This document shows, one piece after another, positions 18,009-27,854 of a stretch of DNA of 64,000 nt. Positions within the stretch are counted from its first letter, which is position 1. Every line of letters starts with the position of its first letter. The stretch comes from Salinisphaera sp. GTDB taxonomy: Bacteria > Pseudomonadota > Gammaproteobacteria > Nevskiales > Salinisphaeraceae. The stretch spans positions 62,001-126,000 of the forward strand of contig JAQIBT010000111.1 in NCBI GenBank assembly GCA_027858915.1. The letters run 5' to 3'. Both the position numbers and the translations under genes were made by a program. A model generated the notes under the pieces. It searched no databases and was not told the origin of the DNA. It was given only the letters and a program-made list of their open reading frames with translations.

Positions 18009-19343
18009 ATGTTCCATTCGCGATCATTTGTCTTGCCGTTTATCCTCATTCTGGCCGGCGCGCTGCTGGCCGGCTGTGCGCACAACGCCAAACTCGACGT
18101 TGCGGCGGGCACCGGTGCCCACCCCGAGCTACCGGCACCCAATCCCTCACTGATCCCGACCGTGCACTACGCCCGGGCAATCCACTGGGCGGCCGGCGCC
18201 AAGCCTGTCGCCGCACAGGGCCTGAGCGTACAGGCCTTTGCGCGTTATCTTGATCATCCTCGCTGGGTTTATGTGCTGCCGAATGGTGATGTGCTGGTGG
18301 CCGAGAGCAACGGCCCGACCCGGCCAAAGGATGCGACCGGCATCCGCGGCTGGGTGATGAAGAAAGCCATGGCCCGCGCCGGCGCGGGGGTGCCCAGCCC
18401 GAACAAGATTATCCTGCTGCGCGATACCAACGGGGACGGCGTGGCCGACGAGCGGCATGTGTTTCTGGCCGGTTTGCACTCACCGTTCGGCATGACGCTG
18501 GTGAACCACACGCTCTATGTCGCCGATACGGATGCGCTGCTCGCTTTTCATTACAAGTCCGGCGAAACGCAGATCACGAGCGCGCCCCGCAAGATCGTCG
18601 ATCTGCCGGCGGGCCCCATCGATCATCACTGGACCAAGAACGTCATTGCCAGCCCGAACGACAAGCTGCTCTACGTGACCGTGGGTTCCAACAGCAACGA
18701 GGGCGAAAATGGTATGACCGCGGAACGCGGACGTGCGGCGATCTGGCAGATCGACCCGGCCACCGGGCGACACGAAATCTATGCCTCGGGCCTGCGCAAC
18801 CCCAACGGCATGGCCTGGGTTGCCCAGCCCGACGGCGGCCGGCAGCTATGGACGGTGGTCAACGAACGGGACGAGCTCGGTGGTGATCTGGTGCCCGACT
18901 ATATGACGTCGGTCAAGAAAGGCGGCTTCTACGGGTGGCCGTACAGCTATTTCGGCCAACACATCGACAAGCGGGCCCCTGGCAGCGCCCCCAAACTGGT
19001 CGCCCGCGCAATTGTGCCGGACTATGCGCTCGGGCCGCATACAGCGTCGCTTGGGCTGGCTTACAGTGCCGGTAATGCGCTGGGCAGCGATTTCGCGCCC
19101 GGTATGTTTGTCGGCCAGCACGGCTCGTGGAATCGCAAGCCGCGCAGCGGGTACAAGGTAGTCTTCGTGCCGTTTGCCCATGGCCAGCCAGACGGCAAGC
19201 CCATAGACGTGCTCACCGGCTTTCTCAACAGCAAAGGCCAGGCACAGGGCCGCCCGGTTGGCGTGACGTTCGACAAGCACGGCGATCTGCTGGTGGCTGA
19301 CGACGTAGGGAACGCCATATGGCGAGTCAGTGCTCGACACTGA
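18009..19343 (+). CDS. PQQ-dependent sugar dehydrogenase (sorbosone dehydrogenase-like) lipoprotein
   Basis: 444 residues with a lipoprotein signal (ILAGALLAGC). The mature part is a six-bladed propeller of the soluble glucose/L-sorbosone dehydrogenase type: GDVLVAESNGP, DTNGDGVAD, GLHSPFGMTL, HHWTKNVIASPND, LYVTVGSNSNEGENG, SGLRNPNGMAW, ERDELGGDLVPDYMT, GFYGWPYSYFG and FVGQHGSWNRKPRSGYKV. It probably oxidises aldoses at the outer face of the cell with PQQ. Its electron acceptor and true substrate cannot be told. No PQQ-synthesis genes are in the window. Confidence 0.88.
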   Translation: MFHSRSFVLPFILILAGALLAGCAHNAKLDVAAGTGAHPELPAPNPSLIPTVHYARAIHWAAGAKPVAAQGLSVQAFARYLDHPRWVYVLPNGDVLVAESNGPTRPKDATGIRGWVMKKAMARAGAGVPSPNKIILLRDTNGDGVADERHVFLAGLHSPFGMTLVNHTLYVADTDALLAFHYKSGETQITSAPRKIVDLPAGPIDHHWTKNVIASPNDKLLYVTVGSNSNEGENGMTAERGRAAIWQIDPATGRHEIYASGLRNPNGMAWVAQPDGGRQLWTVVNERDELGGDLVPDYMTSVKKGGFYGWPYSYFGQHIDKRAPGSAPKLVARAIVPDYALGPHTASLGLAYSAGNALGSDFAPGMFVGQHGSWNRKPRSGYKVVFVPFAHGQPDGKPIDVLTGFLNSKGQAQGRPVGVTFDKHGDLLVADDVGNAIWRVSARH

Positions 19344-19356
19344 AGCATCGCTTATT

Positions 19357-19556
19357 CGGTACCAAACTCAGCAAGCTTGGCTGGGCCACATTGTCCGGCA
19401 AATCAGTCGGCCTAAACATTTTCTCCGATCCGGGCTGAGGAGTCGTGCGGCAGGCGCGAAACCTCGGCATGGTTCGATGGTAACGTTCAGAGGAATCGGC
19501 CGGCTGGGCAATATGGCCCGACCGGGCTTGCTGAGTTTGATAGATAATCAAGAAGC
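19357..19556. repeat. ~200-bp element with imperfect ~40-bp inverted ends (MITE-like)
   Basis: The left end (19357-19400), reverse-complemented, matches the right end (19505-19556): CAAT(G/A)TGGCCC..CC..GCTTGCTGAGTTTG(G/A)TA, 28 of 34 positions, all differences being transitions. A third, single copy of the same end is at 33662-33706 before typA. The element fills the gap between the sorbosone dehydrogenase and pip. No ORF lies inside. It could be a non-autonomous transposable element or a conserved leader structure. Confidence 0.5.
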
Positions 19557-19561
19557 ACCGT

Positions 19562-20521
19562 ATGAGCACGCACCGCGAATTGTATCCGGCCATCGAACCG
19601 TTCGATCAATGCCGCCTGGAAGTCTCCGGCCAGCATAACCTCTATTACGAGCAGTGCGGCAACCCCAAGGGCAAGCCCGTCGTTTTCCTCCACGGCGGGC
19701 CCGGTGGAGGTTGTGCGCCGACCAGTCGGCGGTTCTTCAACCCCGCGCTTTATCGCATCGTGTTGTTTGATCAACGCGGCTGTGGCCGGTCTACGCCGCA
19801 TGCGGACCTGGTCGACAACACGACCTGGGATCTGGTCGCCGATATCGAGCGGCTGCGGGTGCATCTTGGGATCGACCGCTGGCAGGTTTTCGGCGGCTCG
19901 TGGGGAGCCACGCTGGCGTTGACCTATGCACAAACGCATCCAGACTGTGTGACCGAACTGGTATTGCGCGGCATCTTCACGCTCCGGCGCGCCGAGATGC
20001 TGTGGTTCTATCAACACGGCGCCCACGCGCTGTTCCCCGATGCGTTCGAGCCCTATCGTGATTTCATACCGGACGGCGAACGCGGCGACATGATGAGCGC
20101 CTACTACCGGCGTCTGACATCGGACGACAAGGACATCCAGATCGCCGCGGCGCGCACCTGGAGCCGCTGGGAAGGGGCAGCGAGCTTTATCGCCCCGTCA
20201 ACGAACAATGGCGCGTCGTCGGCCGCCGGCGACCAGTTCGCGCTCGCTTTTGCGCGTATCGAGTGTCACTACTTCGTGCACGGCGGATTCTTCGAGCGGG
20301 ATGACCAGATTCTGGCCAACGTCGATACCATCCGTCATATCCCCGCTGTTATCGTGCACGGGCGATACGACGTCGTCTGTCCGCTGGTCAACGCCTGGGA
20401 CCTGCATCGAGCCTGGCCAGAAGCCGATCTGCGGATCACCCCAGATGCCGGACACTCGGCCTATGATCCCGGCAATCGCCAGGCATTGCTGGAAGCGACC
20501 GACCGTTTTGCCAGCGCCTGA
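19562..20521 (+). CDS. pip: Proline iminopeptidase
   Basis: 319 residues, the family norm. It removes N-terminal proline from peptides in the cytoplasm. The alpha/beta-hydrolase pieces are HGGPGGGCAP (oxyanion region), the nucleophile serine in GGSWGATLAL, aspartate in VHGRYDVVCP and histidine in DAGHSAYDP. DQRGCGRSTPHA and WSRWEGA are typical of the S33 proline iminopeptidases. The start follows directly on the inverted-repeat element, whose right end sits where promoter or leader sequence is expected. Confidence 0.93.
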   Translation: MSTHRELYPAIEPFDQCRLEVSGQHNLYYEQCGNPKGKPVVFLHGGPGGGCAPTSRRFFNPALYRIVLFDQRGCGRSTPHADLVDNTTWDLVADIERLRVHLGIDRWQVFGGSWGATLALTYAQTHPDCVTELVLRGIFTLRRAEMLWFYQHGAHALFPDAFEPYRDFIPDGERGDMMSAYYRRLTSDDKDIQIAAARTWSRWEGAASFIAPSTNNGASSAAGDQFALAFARIECHYFVHGGFFERDDQILANVDTIRHIPAVIVHGRYDVVCPLVNAWDLHRAWPEADLRITPDAGHSAYDPGNRQALLEATDRFASA

Positions 20522-20604
20522 TGAGCCGGCCGTAGCGATTCGTGGCGTCTTTGAATAGACCACGTTAATCTGATGGGCCAAGTGATCAAACCCGTGAGCT
20601 AACC

Positions 20605-20970
20605 ATGGCTGAGTTGAACGATTTCGGCGTGTCCTTCGCCCCCTACTTCAATGTGCCCGCCGGTCGAATGAGCGAGTTTCGTGAACTGGCCGATCGATTC
20701 ATGGCAGCGACTTCTGGTGAGCAGGGCTGTCTCTACTACGGTTTCTGTTTCAACGGACACAAGGCGTTGTGCCGCGAGGGCTATCAGGATGCCGATGCGT
20801 TTCTCGTGCACCTGAACAACGTCGGCGAGCTGTTTGCCGAAGCACAGCAGATCGCGACCATCGAACGGATGGAAATGCACGGCCCTGCAGACGAGCTGGA
20901 CAAATTACGCAAGCCGCTGGCGGATCTCGATATCGAGTACTTCGTGCTCGAGACGGGATTTCGGCGCTAG
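20605..20970 (+). CDS. ABM-like small protein, function unknown
   Basis: 121 residues. The pattern SFAPYFNVPAGRMSEFRELADRFMAAT, GEQGCLYYGFCFNGHKALCREGYQDADAFLVHLNNV suggests a dimeric alpha+beta barrel (ABM/stress-responsive type), longer and quite different from the ABM protein at 7393. No catalytic assignment is possible. It lies 84 bp after pip and may be read from the same promoter. Confidence 0.65.
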   Translation: MAELNDFGVSFAPYFNVPAGRMSEFRELADRFMAATSGEQGCLYYGFCFNGHKALCREGYQDADAFLVHLNNVGELFAEAQQIATIERMEMHGPADELDKLRKPLADLDIEYFVLETGFRR

Positions 20971-21010
20971 GAGGCTGTCGCCTCGCGCACGTCAATGTTG
21001 CCGGGCCGAT

Positions 21011-23641
21011 TTATTCGACCACCATTGTTCGCGTCACGGTCTGCCCGCTAAGCAAGTCGTGGACCGTGACCTGCCATGGGCCCTTGGCGTCGTTGAGCGC
21101 CAGGGGAAACTGCTTGCTGCCCTCGCCCGAAGGCGCGATGACGTTGCCCGAGTAGTCGAGCATGCGCTTGCCTTCGGGGTTGCGCACGTCGATATGGAAC
21201 ACGCTGACGTCGGCAGGCGTCGACGCGGCGTGTATTCCGATCGTCACGATCCGGCCGCGTCTTGCACGCCTGGGCGCATCGACTTGCAAGACGGGCAGCG
21301 GCGTATCGCTTGCCGCCAGCAGCGTGGGTTCATAAGGATCGACGGTGAGCGAGAGCTGATGACGTCGGCCCAACGATTGGCGGGTAAGCACGTCATAGAG
21401 ATACATGGCATGCGGTAGATGCAGATCTACCTTGAACGGCTTGTCGAAGCGCTTGTTGGATTGAAAATCCGGTGGCCCCAGTTCGTCGACACGAAGCTGC
21501 GGATTGGTCTGTAGCGAGATGATGCGTACCCCACCGTTGGCGAATACGTGGGTATCGATTCCCACCACCGCGTGCCCGTTGTGGTCTTCTACCGCGAAGC
21601 GTAGACGAATATCGTTGTTTCGCAGCAGCGTTTCCAGCATTTGGTGGACCGGTTTCTCATCCCCGGTGAGCCGGCTCTGCAGATAATCGGCGATATCCGT
21701 AGTGAGCAGGATCGCCTTGCCCTTGCCGATTCGGCGAACCTGCAGCTTCGACGCGCCCCGGCCAATAGCTGCGGCCGGCACAACGCGCGTCTGGCCCGGG
21801 CCGAATAGATCCAACAGCGCAGGTTGTGCGCGCTGGCGGCTGTGCTCGTCGTAGGTGCCGGGCATGCCGCTGGCAATAGCGATGCCGCCTGTCTTGACAA
21901 ACTGGCGGATCGCATCGATCTCGGCTGCTGACAGTGAGCTGGATTGCGGCAGCACCAGCACTTGATAACCGTGCTGGCGCAAGTCGCCGCGCGCCAGCTG
22001 CTGGTAAGAGATGAAATGGTCCGCAAACCCCTGATCCTCGATCAGGTTGCTCCAGGATTCGCGCAGCCGCATGAAATGGTTGTGGGTGCGCTCATAAGTC
22101 GCGCTGCGGTGCATCCACGCGGTGTCGCTGCCGTGGGCGCGGCGCGCCAGCAGCCACTGGGTGCGCAGGCTGGGCTGCGAGTAGTGAATCGCGATGGGCG
22201 TATCAGTCGCGTGGCTGTTGATGATCAGCGCGCCGGCGCCGTCGCGGATCTCATGGTAATAGCGCGCGGCATACTGCCCTTTCTTCGTGGGCTGACCGTC
22301 GGGATCTACATAGCTTCGATCCGGATCCCACAGAATCAAGCCGCGATTGCCGTGCAGCAGCTCATGCCACACTTGGCGCTTTTGCGATTTCCCCGAGACA
22401 AACGCGGTGCCGAGGATCGGGATCGCTGGATTCAGCGAGTGCACGACGTCGACGCTGCGGCCAATATCGTAGACCTCGATTGCGGTAACGGCTTTGGTCA
22501 GGCGCGCATAGTCGTAGCCGCCCCAGCCCGGCTTCTGTGCGCCGCCAATGCCGACGAATGCCTGCGGATCGCCTTCTCGCACCGCATCCGCGCCCATCTT
22601 GAGCGCACCGGCAAACGAGACATCCATCCAGGCCTTGAAGTCTGCCCAGGCCGCAAAATTCTGATCGTGCCGGTCGATCGCCTGCCGAGTGGTCATTGGC
22701 ATGACCTGGTCCCATGCAGAGAACTGGGTGCCCCATTCGGCGTTGAGCGCTGCCAGGCTGGCGTACTGACCGCGCAGCCAGCGACGCATGCCGGCCAGCG
22801 AATATGTCGAGAAATCAAAATCCCACTGCGCGCCGAGCTCGGCGATCCCCGGCTCGTCCGACAGGCTGTAGAAATACGGCCGATACGGTGCATAGCGCTG
22901 CGCGATAGCCAGGCTAAGATCATGCACGCGCTGACGCCAGGCCGGATCTTCGAGGCTTGGGTGACGCTTGAAGGCTGCGAGACTGTCTCGGTTGTGCTTG
23001 TATTGCTGCTTGGCCGCAAGGAAGGATGCGTTCTTGGGTTGGTCGGACCGCCAGCGATGGTATTCGGCGTAAAACGCCGGCGCGAGGCTTTCCACATACC
23101 AGCGCATGTTCTGGTCGATGAGGAAATCGGGCAGAGCCTTGCTGCGCCCGGAATACTCGCCCGCGTCGATACCCAGTTGCTCGAGCGTCGGTAGCAAGCA
23201 CGCTGGGTAGCGGTGCCACATCATGATTTGATAGTCGTTCCAGCCCGTGAACGGCGGACGCGCAATGAAATCAGCCTCGGCAGTGTCCTGTTCGTCTGCT
23301 ATCGCCACCTCGCCGCGGCGTCCGCTCAACTCGGCGTCCACCCGCAGATGATTCTTCATGGCCAGCGCATGTGCCATGTCGATCTTGAAGGAAATGCCTC
23401 TCTTGCCGGCTACATTGACAGACATCGCCTGTTCGTCGACCAGCCGACCCAGGCTGTCGGTCCAGTGCAGGTGCAGCGAGATGTGGCCGGTGAAAGGCTC
23501 AGTCATTTCATAGGCCACTGTCACCGTGCCCTCGCGCGCCATCACCGCCGCGGGCAGCCGCAATTCGTCGGCCGAAGCGATGCCAGCCGCAAGCAGTGGA
23601 GATACCAGACCCAGGATGATGCCAGCCGTGATCCAATGCAT
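21011..23641 (-). CDS. Secreted GH42-like glycoside hydrolase (beta-galactosidase-like)
   Basis: 876 residues with a signal peptide (cleavage near IASADE). A ~110-residue beta domain precedes a TIM-barrel region containing RPYFYSLSDEPG, LNAEWGTQFSAWDQVMP (the LN-x-x-WGT-x-F-W motif of GH42), and VWHELLHGNRGLILWD. A flavodoxin-like trimerisation domain follows (VLVLPQSSSLSAAEIDAIRQFVKTGG), then C-terminal beta modules. GH42 enzymes are usually cytoplasmic and ~650-700 residues; this one is exported and carries extra domains, and the acid/base motif is DEP instead of NE. Its substrate is therefore uncertain. Possibly it feeds the dgo pathway; that is inference. Confidence 0.7.
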   Translation of the reverse strand: MHWITAGIILGLVSPLLAAGIASADELRLPAAVMAREGTVTVAYEMTEPFTGHISLHLHWTDSLGRLVDEQAMSVNVAGKRGISFKIDMAHALAMKNHLRVDAELSGRRGEVAIADEQDTAEADFIARPPFTGWNDYQIMMWHRYPACLLPTLEQLGIDAGEYSGRSKALPDFLIDQNMRWYVESLAPAFYAEYHRWRSDQPKNASFLAAKQQYKHNRDSLAAFKRHPSLEDPAWRQRVHDLSLAIAQRYAPYRPYFYSLSDEPGIAELGAQWDFDFSTYSLAGMRRWLRGQYASLAALNAEWGTQFSAWDQVMPMTTRQAIDRHDQNFAAWADFKAWMDVSFAGALKMGADAVREGDPQAFVGIGGAQKPGWGGYDYARLTKAVTAIEVYDIGRSVDVVHSLNPAIPILGTAFVSGKSQKRQVWHELLHGNRGLILWDPDRSYVDPDGQPTKKGQYAARYYHEIRDGAGALIINSHATDTPIAIHYSQPSLRTQWLLARRAHGSDTAWMHRSATYERTHNHFMRLRESWSNLIEDQGFADHFISYQQLARGDLRQHGYQVLVLPQSSSLSAAEIDAIRQFVKTGGIAIASGMPGTYDEHSRQRAQPALLDLFGPGQTRVVPAAAIGRGASKLQVRRIGKGKAILLTTDIADYLQSRLTGDEKPVHQMLETLLRNNDIRLRFAVEDHNGHAVVGIDTHVFANGGVRIISLQTNPQLRVDELGPPDFQSNKRFDKPFKVDLHLPHAMYLYDVLTRQSLGRRHQLSLTVDPYEPTLLAASDTPLPVLQVDAPRRARRGRIVTIGIHAASTPADVSVFHIDVRNPEGKRMLDYSGNVIAPSGEGSKQFPLALNDAKGPWQVTVHDLLSGQTVTRTMVVE

Positions 23642-23799
23642 TGCTGCCCTGTACTCCTACGTCTACAGCACGTCCCACGCCTGAACACCTTATCGTGTCA
23701 TTATCGATAGCGCGAGAGATAGTCAAGTTTACGAGTTGATCGCGCGGCGTCGCGCATCCGCGCGCGGCATAAAGGACCATTTATTCAGAGGCAACGCGT

Positions 23800-26700
23800 A
23801 TGGCACGCGACGACGACAAGCTGCTCGACCCAGTGCCACCCTCTTCGAGCGCGCGGCTTCTGATCGTTGGGGTCGGCGCGTCTGCAGGCGGACTGGAGGC
23901 GTTCAGCCGTTTTCTGGCCAATGTCCCGGCGCACAGCGGGTTGGCGTTTGTGCTGGTCCAGCATCTGGATCCGGAGCATCAGAGCATGCTGGTGGAACTG
24001 TTGGGCCGGCATACGGCCATGCCGGTCACCGAAGCCAAAGACGGAATCAAACTCGCCGCCGATCAGGTGGTCGTGATTCCCCCCAACGCCACGCTTACGA
24101 TCGCCGAAGGTCGTCTCCACGTCACGCGCCCGGCCCCGCCGCGTGCCCATCGCCGCCCCATCGACACGTTCTTCGAATCGCTGGCGACCGATCAGGGCGA
24201 GAACGCGGTCTGTGTTGTGTTGTCGGGCACCGGGTCGGACGGCGCGGCCGGCACAAAAGCCATCAAGGCCAGGGGCGGCCTGGCGATCGCACAAGCCGAA
24301 TCAGGCCATACCGCCATGAGCGGCATGCCACAAAGCGCAGTCGCTACCGGGCAGGTAGATTATGTGCTCCCGGTCGAGGATATCCCGGCACAACTGGTCG
24401 ACTACCAACAGCACATGCACGTCGTCGCACGGCACAAGGACAGCAACGGCGACCGCCGCGATGCAGCCGATCGTCTCGACGAGATCAGCGAGCTGATCAG
24501 GGTACGTACCGGCCATGATTTTTCCGGCTACAAGGACAACACTCGCGTCCGAAGGGTCCAGCGCCGTATGCAGGTATTGCAGATCGATCACGTCGAAGAC
24601 TACGTCGAACGGCTGCGGGCCGAGCCCGCCGAACGCGATACCCTGTTTCACGAGTTGCTGATCAGTGTCACCCAGTTCTTTCGCGATCCGAAAGCCTGGC
24701 AGGCTCTCGAAACCCGGGTGATTCCGGCGCTGGTGGAAAACCGTCACGCGGGCGAGAGCGTGCGCGTCTGGGTCGCCGGCTGCGGCACCGGGGAAGAAGC
24801 CTATTCAATCGCTATTCTGCTCGCGGAGGCGCTCTCCGAACGGGACATCGCCCCATCGCTGCAGGTGTTTGGCACCGACCTCGACGCCGAGGCGATACAG
24901 GTCGCCCGCAGCGGCTGGTATGCGCCGTCGATGGGCGGGCTGTCGGCGGCCCATATCAAGCGCTGGTTTGTGCCTCAGCGCAACGGTTATACGCCGATAA
25001 AGGCTCTGCGCGAAACTTGTATCTTTTCCGAGCACAATCTTGACCAGGACCCACCGTTTTCAAAGCTGGACCTCATTATCTGCCGCAACGTGCTGATTTA
25101 CATGGGCCGCGATCTGCAGGATCGGGTGCTGCGCAAATTTCACTACGGGCTTCGAGCGCAAGGCACATTGTTTCTCGGCCAGTCCGAAAATGTGTCCAGT
25201 CATTCGACCCTGTTCGACACCGTCGACAAGACCTGCCGGTTGTTTCAGCGTCGCGACGCCCATCCGCCGATGCCGGTAGACGTGTCGACGCGCGTCACAC
25301 CGCCGAACGCGTCGGCGCATTCGGCCCCGGCCGATAAGCCAGCAGACGTAGACGCGTTGGATCATGCGGTAAGGCGCGTCATGGAGCCCTACGCCCCGGC
25401 GTATCTGGTGATCGATCGACAGTACGAAATCCAGCGCTTTTCCGGCGGCACGGCGGGCCACTATCTGGAGCCCGCCAGCGGGGCCGCGAGTCTGCAACTG
25501 TTCGATCTGGTCAAGAAAGCGCTGCGTCCAGCGGTGCGCGAGGCTGTCCAGCGAGCGTTTGCCAATCGCCACACGGTCCAGCAAGACGACCTGGCCGTAC
25601 GGGTCGATGGCCGTGGGCGTGCCGTGACCCTGATCGTGGAACCACTGGCGGCCCATTCGGGCCACGGCGAGTGCTGCGTCGTCGCGTTTCGCGACGCCGG
25701 ACCGCTAACCGGCCAGCGGCCGCCCGAGCCGTCGCGCGAGGCGGACGGCCAGACCAGCGCGCTTGAACAGGAACTGCAGGTCACCCGGACACAACTGCGG
25801 GCGGCATCCGCCGAGTTGGACCGGGCACAGGAGGAAACTCGTTCGGTAACCGAGGAATATCAGTCGGTCAATGAAGAGCTGCAGGCATCAAACGAGGAAC
25901 TGGAAACCTCGAAAGAAGAAATGCAGTCGATCAACGAAGAGCTGGAGACCGTCAACACTGAATTGAGCGACAAGAACCAGCGCCTGGCCACGCTCAACAG
26001 CGACCTGCGCAACCTGCTCGAAAGCACACAGGTCGCTACTATTTTTCTCGACAACGACCTGAGGATCAAGAATTTCACGCCGGGCATAACCGAGCTGTTT
26101 CACCTGCGCGAGACCGATTACGGCCGGCCGATCACCGATCTGGTGAGTCGCCTGAACTACCATGAGCTGGCCGATGACGTGGCCACGGTGCAACGCAAGC
26201 TGACCGTCGTCGAACGCGAGGTGGCGCTGAGCGACGGTACGACCTACGTCCTGCATATCCGGCTCTACCGGACGGTGGCCAACGTGATTGAAGGCGTGGT
26301 GCTCACGTTCTTCGACATCACCGAACGCAAGCGCTTCGAAGCGCAACGCGCCTGGCTGGCGTCGATCGTGGATTCCTCGGTCGACGCCATCATCAGCCAG
26401 GATCAGAACGCTTGCATCACGAGCTGGAACGCCGCGGCCGAGCGGATCTTCGGCTTGAACGCGCAGGAGGCGATCGGTAGCACGCTTGCCGAGCAGCTTG
26501 GGCCTTATATCGACCCGTCTACGCGCAACCACATAGACCAGCGGCTGGGCGGCTTCAAGCCATGGGAGACGGAAATGCAGTGGCGCCGGGATCAAAACAC
26601 GATCACGCTGGCGCTTTCTGCCTCCCCTATCACTGACAACGCCGATCGCGTGGTCGCGACCTCGATCATCGCGCGCGATATCTCTGGGCGCGTCGCCCAG

Positions 26701-27330
26701 GCACAACAGCGCGAACTGCTGCTGCAGGAGCTCAATCACCGGGTAAAGAATGTGCTGGCGACGGTGCAATCGATCATGATGCAGACCCAGCATAAGGCGC
26801 CGGCAGAGTTTCGCGACGCGTTCGCGAAACGCATCCAGGCGCTGGCGCAGACCCATAACCTGCTGACCCGCAGCCAATGGCGCGGCGTGTCGCTACGCGA
26901 GTTGCTGGAAGCCGAACTGCGGCCGTATGGCGACGAAGACAATCCCCGCTGGCATCTGTCGGGCGAGGCCGTCGCGCTGGGGCCGGATGAGGCCGTGGCA
27001 CTAGGCCTGGCTTTTCACGAGCTGACCACCAATGCGGCCAAATACGGCGCGCTGGCCACCCAGACCGGCCGCCTGGTCGTGCACTGGCACGTGACCGAGG
27101 GCAGCGAGGGTCATACGCTGAACGTGGCCTGGCTCGAGCGTGGCGGGCCGGCCGCACACACGCCCCGCAGACAAGGCTTTGGCTTGCGCCTGATTCAGGA
27201 AGGCTTGGCGCATGAGCTGGAAGCCCAGGTGCAGCTCGATTTCGAACCGGAGGGCCTGCGCTGTGCACTTGGCGTACCCTTGCGCCACCCGGATGAACCA
27301 GAGTCTGCGTATGACAACCCGACCTACTGA
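23800..27330 (+). CDS. CheB-CheR-PAS-HWE histidine kinase fusion
   Basis: 1176 residues. Residues ~20-200 are a CheB methylesterase with the catalytic triad in GASAGG (Ser28), VQHLDPEH (His55) and GTGSDGAAG (Asp ~147), without a receiver domain. Residues ~230-490 are a CheR methyltransferase (SVTQFFRDP, VAGCGTGEEAYSIAILL, LIICRNVLIYM). A PAS domain (~525-630), a coiled coil (EEYQSVNEELQASNEELETS) and two more PAS domains follow. The C-terminus is an HWE/HisKA_2 kinase with ELNHRVKNVLATVQS (phospho-His ~979) and FHELTTNAAKYG. No membrane segment is present. The protein is soluble and presumably phosphorylates the adjacent receivers; its signal is unknown. Confidence 0.9.
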   Translation: MARDDDKLLDPVPPSSSARLLIVGVGASAGGLEAFSRFLANVPAHSGLAFVLVQHLDPEHQSMLVELLGRHTAMPVTEAKDGIKLAADQVVVIPPNATLTIAEGRLHVTRPAPPRAHRRPIDTFFESLATDQGENAVCVVLSGTGSDGAAGTKAIKARGGLAIAQAESGHTAMSGMPQSAVATGQVDYVLPVEDIPAQLVDYQQHMHVVARHKDSNGDRRDAADRLDEISELIRVRTGHDFSGYKDNTRVRRVQRRMQVLQIDHVEDYVERLRAEPAERDTLFHELLISVTQFFRDPKAWQALETRVIPALVENRHAGESVRVWVAGCGTGEEAYSIAILLAEALSERDIAPSLQVFGTDLDAEAIQVARSGWYAPSMGGLSAAHIKRWFVPQRNGYTPIKALRETCIFSEHNLDQDPPFSKLDLIICRNVLIYMGRDLQDRVLRKFHYGLRAQGTLFLGQSENVSSHSTLFDTVDKTCRLFQRRDAHPPMPVDVSTRVTPPNASAHSAPADKPADVDALDHAVRRVMEPYAPAYLVIDRQYEIQRFSGGTAGHYLEPASGAASLQLFDLVKKALRPAVREAVQRAFANRHTVQQDDLAVRVDGRGRAVTLIVEPLAAHSGHGECCVVAFRDAGPLTGQRPPEPSREADGQTSALEQELQVTRTQLRAASAELDRAQEETRSVTEEYQSVNEELQASNEELETSKEEMQSINEELETVNTELSDKNQRLATLNSDLRNLLESTQVATIFLDNDLRIKNFTPGITELFHLRETDYGRPITDLVSRLNYHELADDVATVQRKLTVVEREVALSDGTTYVLHIRLYRTVANVIEGVVLTFFDITERKRFEAQRAWLASIVDSSVDAIISQDQNACITSWNAAAERIFGLNAQEAIGSTLAEQLGPYIDPSTRNHIDQRLGGFKPWETEMQWRRDQNTITLALSASPITDNADRVVATSIIARDISGRVAQAQQRELLLQELNHRVKNVLATVQSIMMQTQHKAPAEFRDAFAKRIQALAQTHNLLTRSQWRGVSLRELLEAELRPYGDEDNPRWHLSGEAVALGPDEAVALGLAFHELTTNAAKYGALATQTGRLVVHWHVTEGSEGHTLNVAWLERGGPAAHTPRRQGFGLRLIQEGLAHELEAQVQLDFEPEGLRCALGVPLRHPDEPESAYDNPTY

Positions 27331-27694
27331 CCCGTCATCTTCGCTACAGGGCCGGCACCTGCTGCTAGTCGAGGACGAGATGATCGTCGCCATGTCGTTG
27401 GAAGACCTGATCACGCTTGAGGGCTGTCGGGTGACCAAGGCCGGTCGGCTATCCAGAGCGCTGGAACTCGCCGGAACCGAGACGCTCCACGGGGCGCTGC
27501 TGGACGTCAATCTACGCGGCGAAAAGGTCTTCCCGGTCGCCGACGTACTTGACCGACGCGATATCCCTTTCATCTTTCTGACCGGCTACGGTGCGGATTA
27601 TTTGGATCCGCCGTGGCGGGAGCGACCGGTGCTGGAAAAACCCTATGACCCAGAGGCGCTTCTGGAGCTGATTATCACAACCTTCGCTGCGTGA
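27311..27694 (+). CDS. Single-domain response regulator (receiver only)
   Basis: 127 residues from ATG 27311, overlapping the kinase stop by 20 bases; ATG 27293 is an alternative. Receiver landmarks: LLLVEDEMIVAM (acidic pocket), GALLDVNLRGEKV (phospho-Asp), FIFLTGYG and VLEKPYDPEALLELI (Lys-Pro). This subtype commonly partners HWE kinases as output or phosphate shuttle. The overlap indicates coupled translation with the kinase. Confidence 0.88.
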   Translation: MTTRPTDPSSSLQGRHLLLVEDEMIVAMSLEDLITLEGCRVTKAGRLSRALELAGTETLHGALLDVNLRGEKVFPVADVLDRRDIPFIFLTGYGADYLDPPWRERPVLEKPYDPEALLELIITTFAA

Positions 27695-27854
27695 ACCCAG
27701 GCCAGCCGAAGCACCGTTGCGGGCAGCACAGTGGTCAGTCAACTGCAGCAACGGCTTGAGTGCACCGAACGTCGCCTGGAACTCCGAGACGACGCCTGAA
27801 CCTGACGCGAGCGCCTGAGAGTCTGCCAACGGACAGGAGATACCTCGGTGGCAA

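Noticed and set aside
21944-23194. 416-residue ORF antisense to the GH42-like gene
   Set aside because: Shadow ORF; the minus-strand protein has a signal peptide and recognisable domains.
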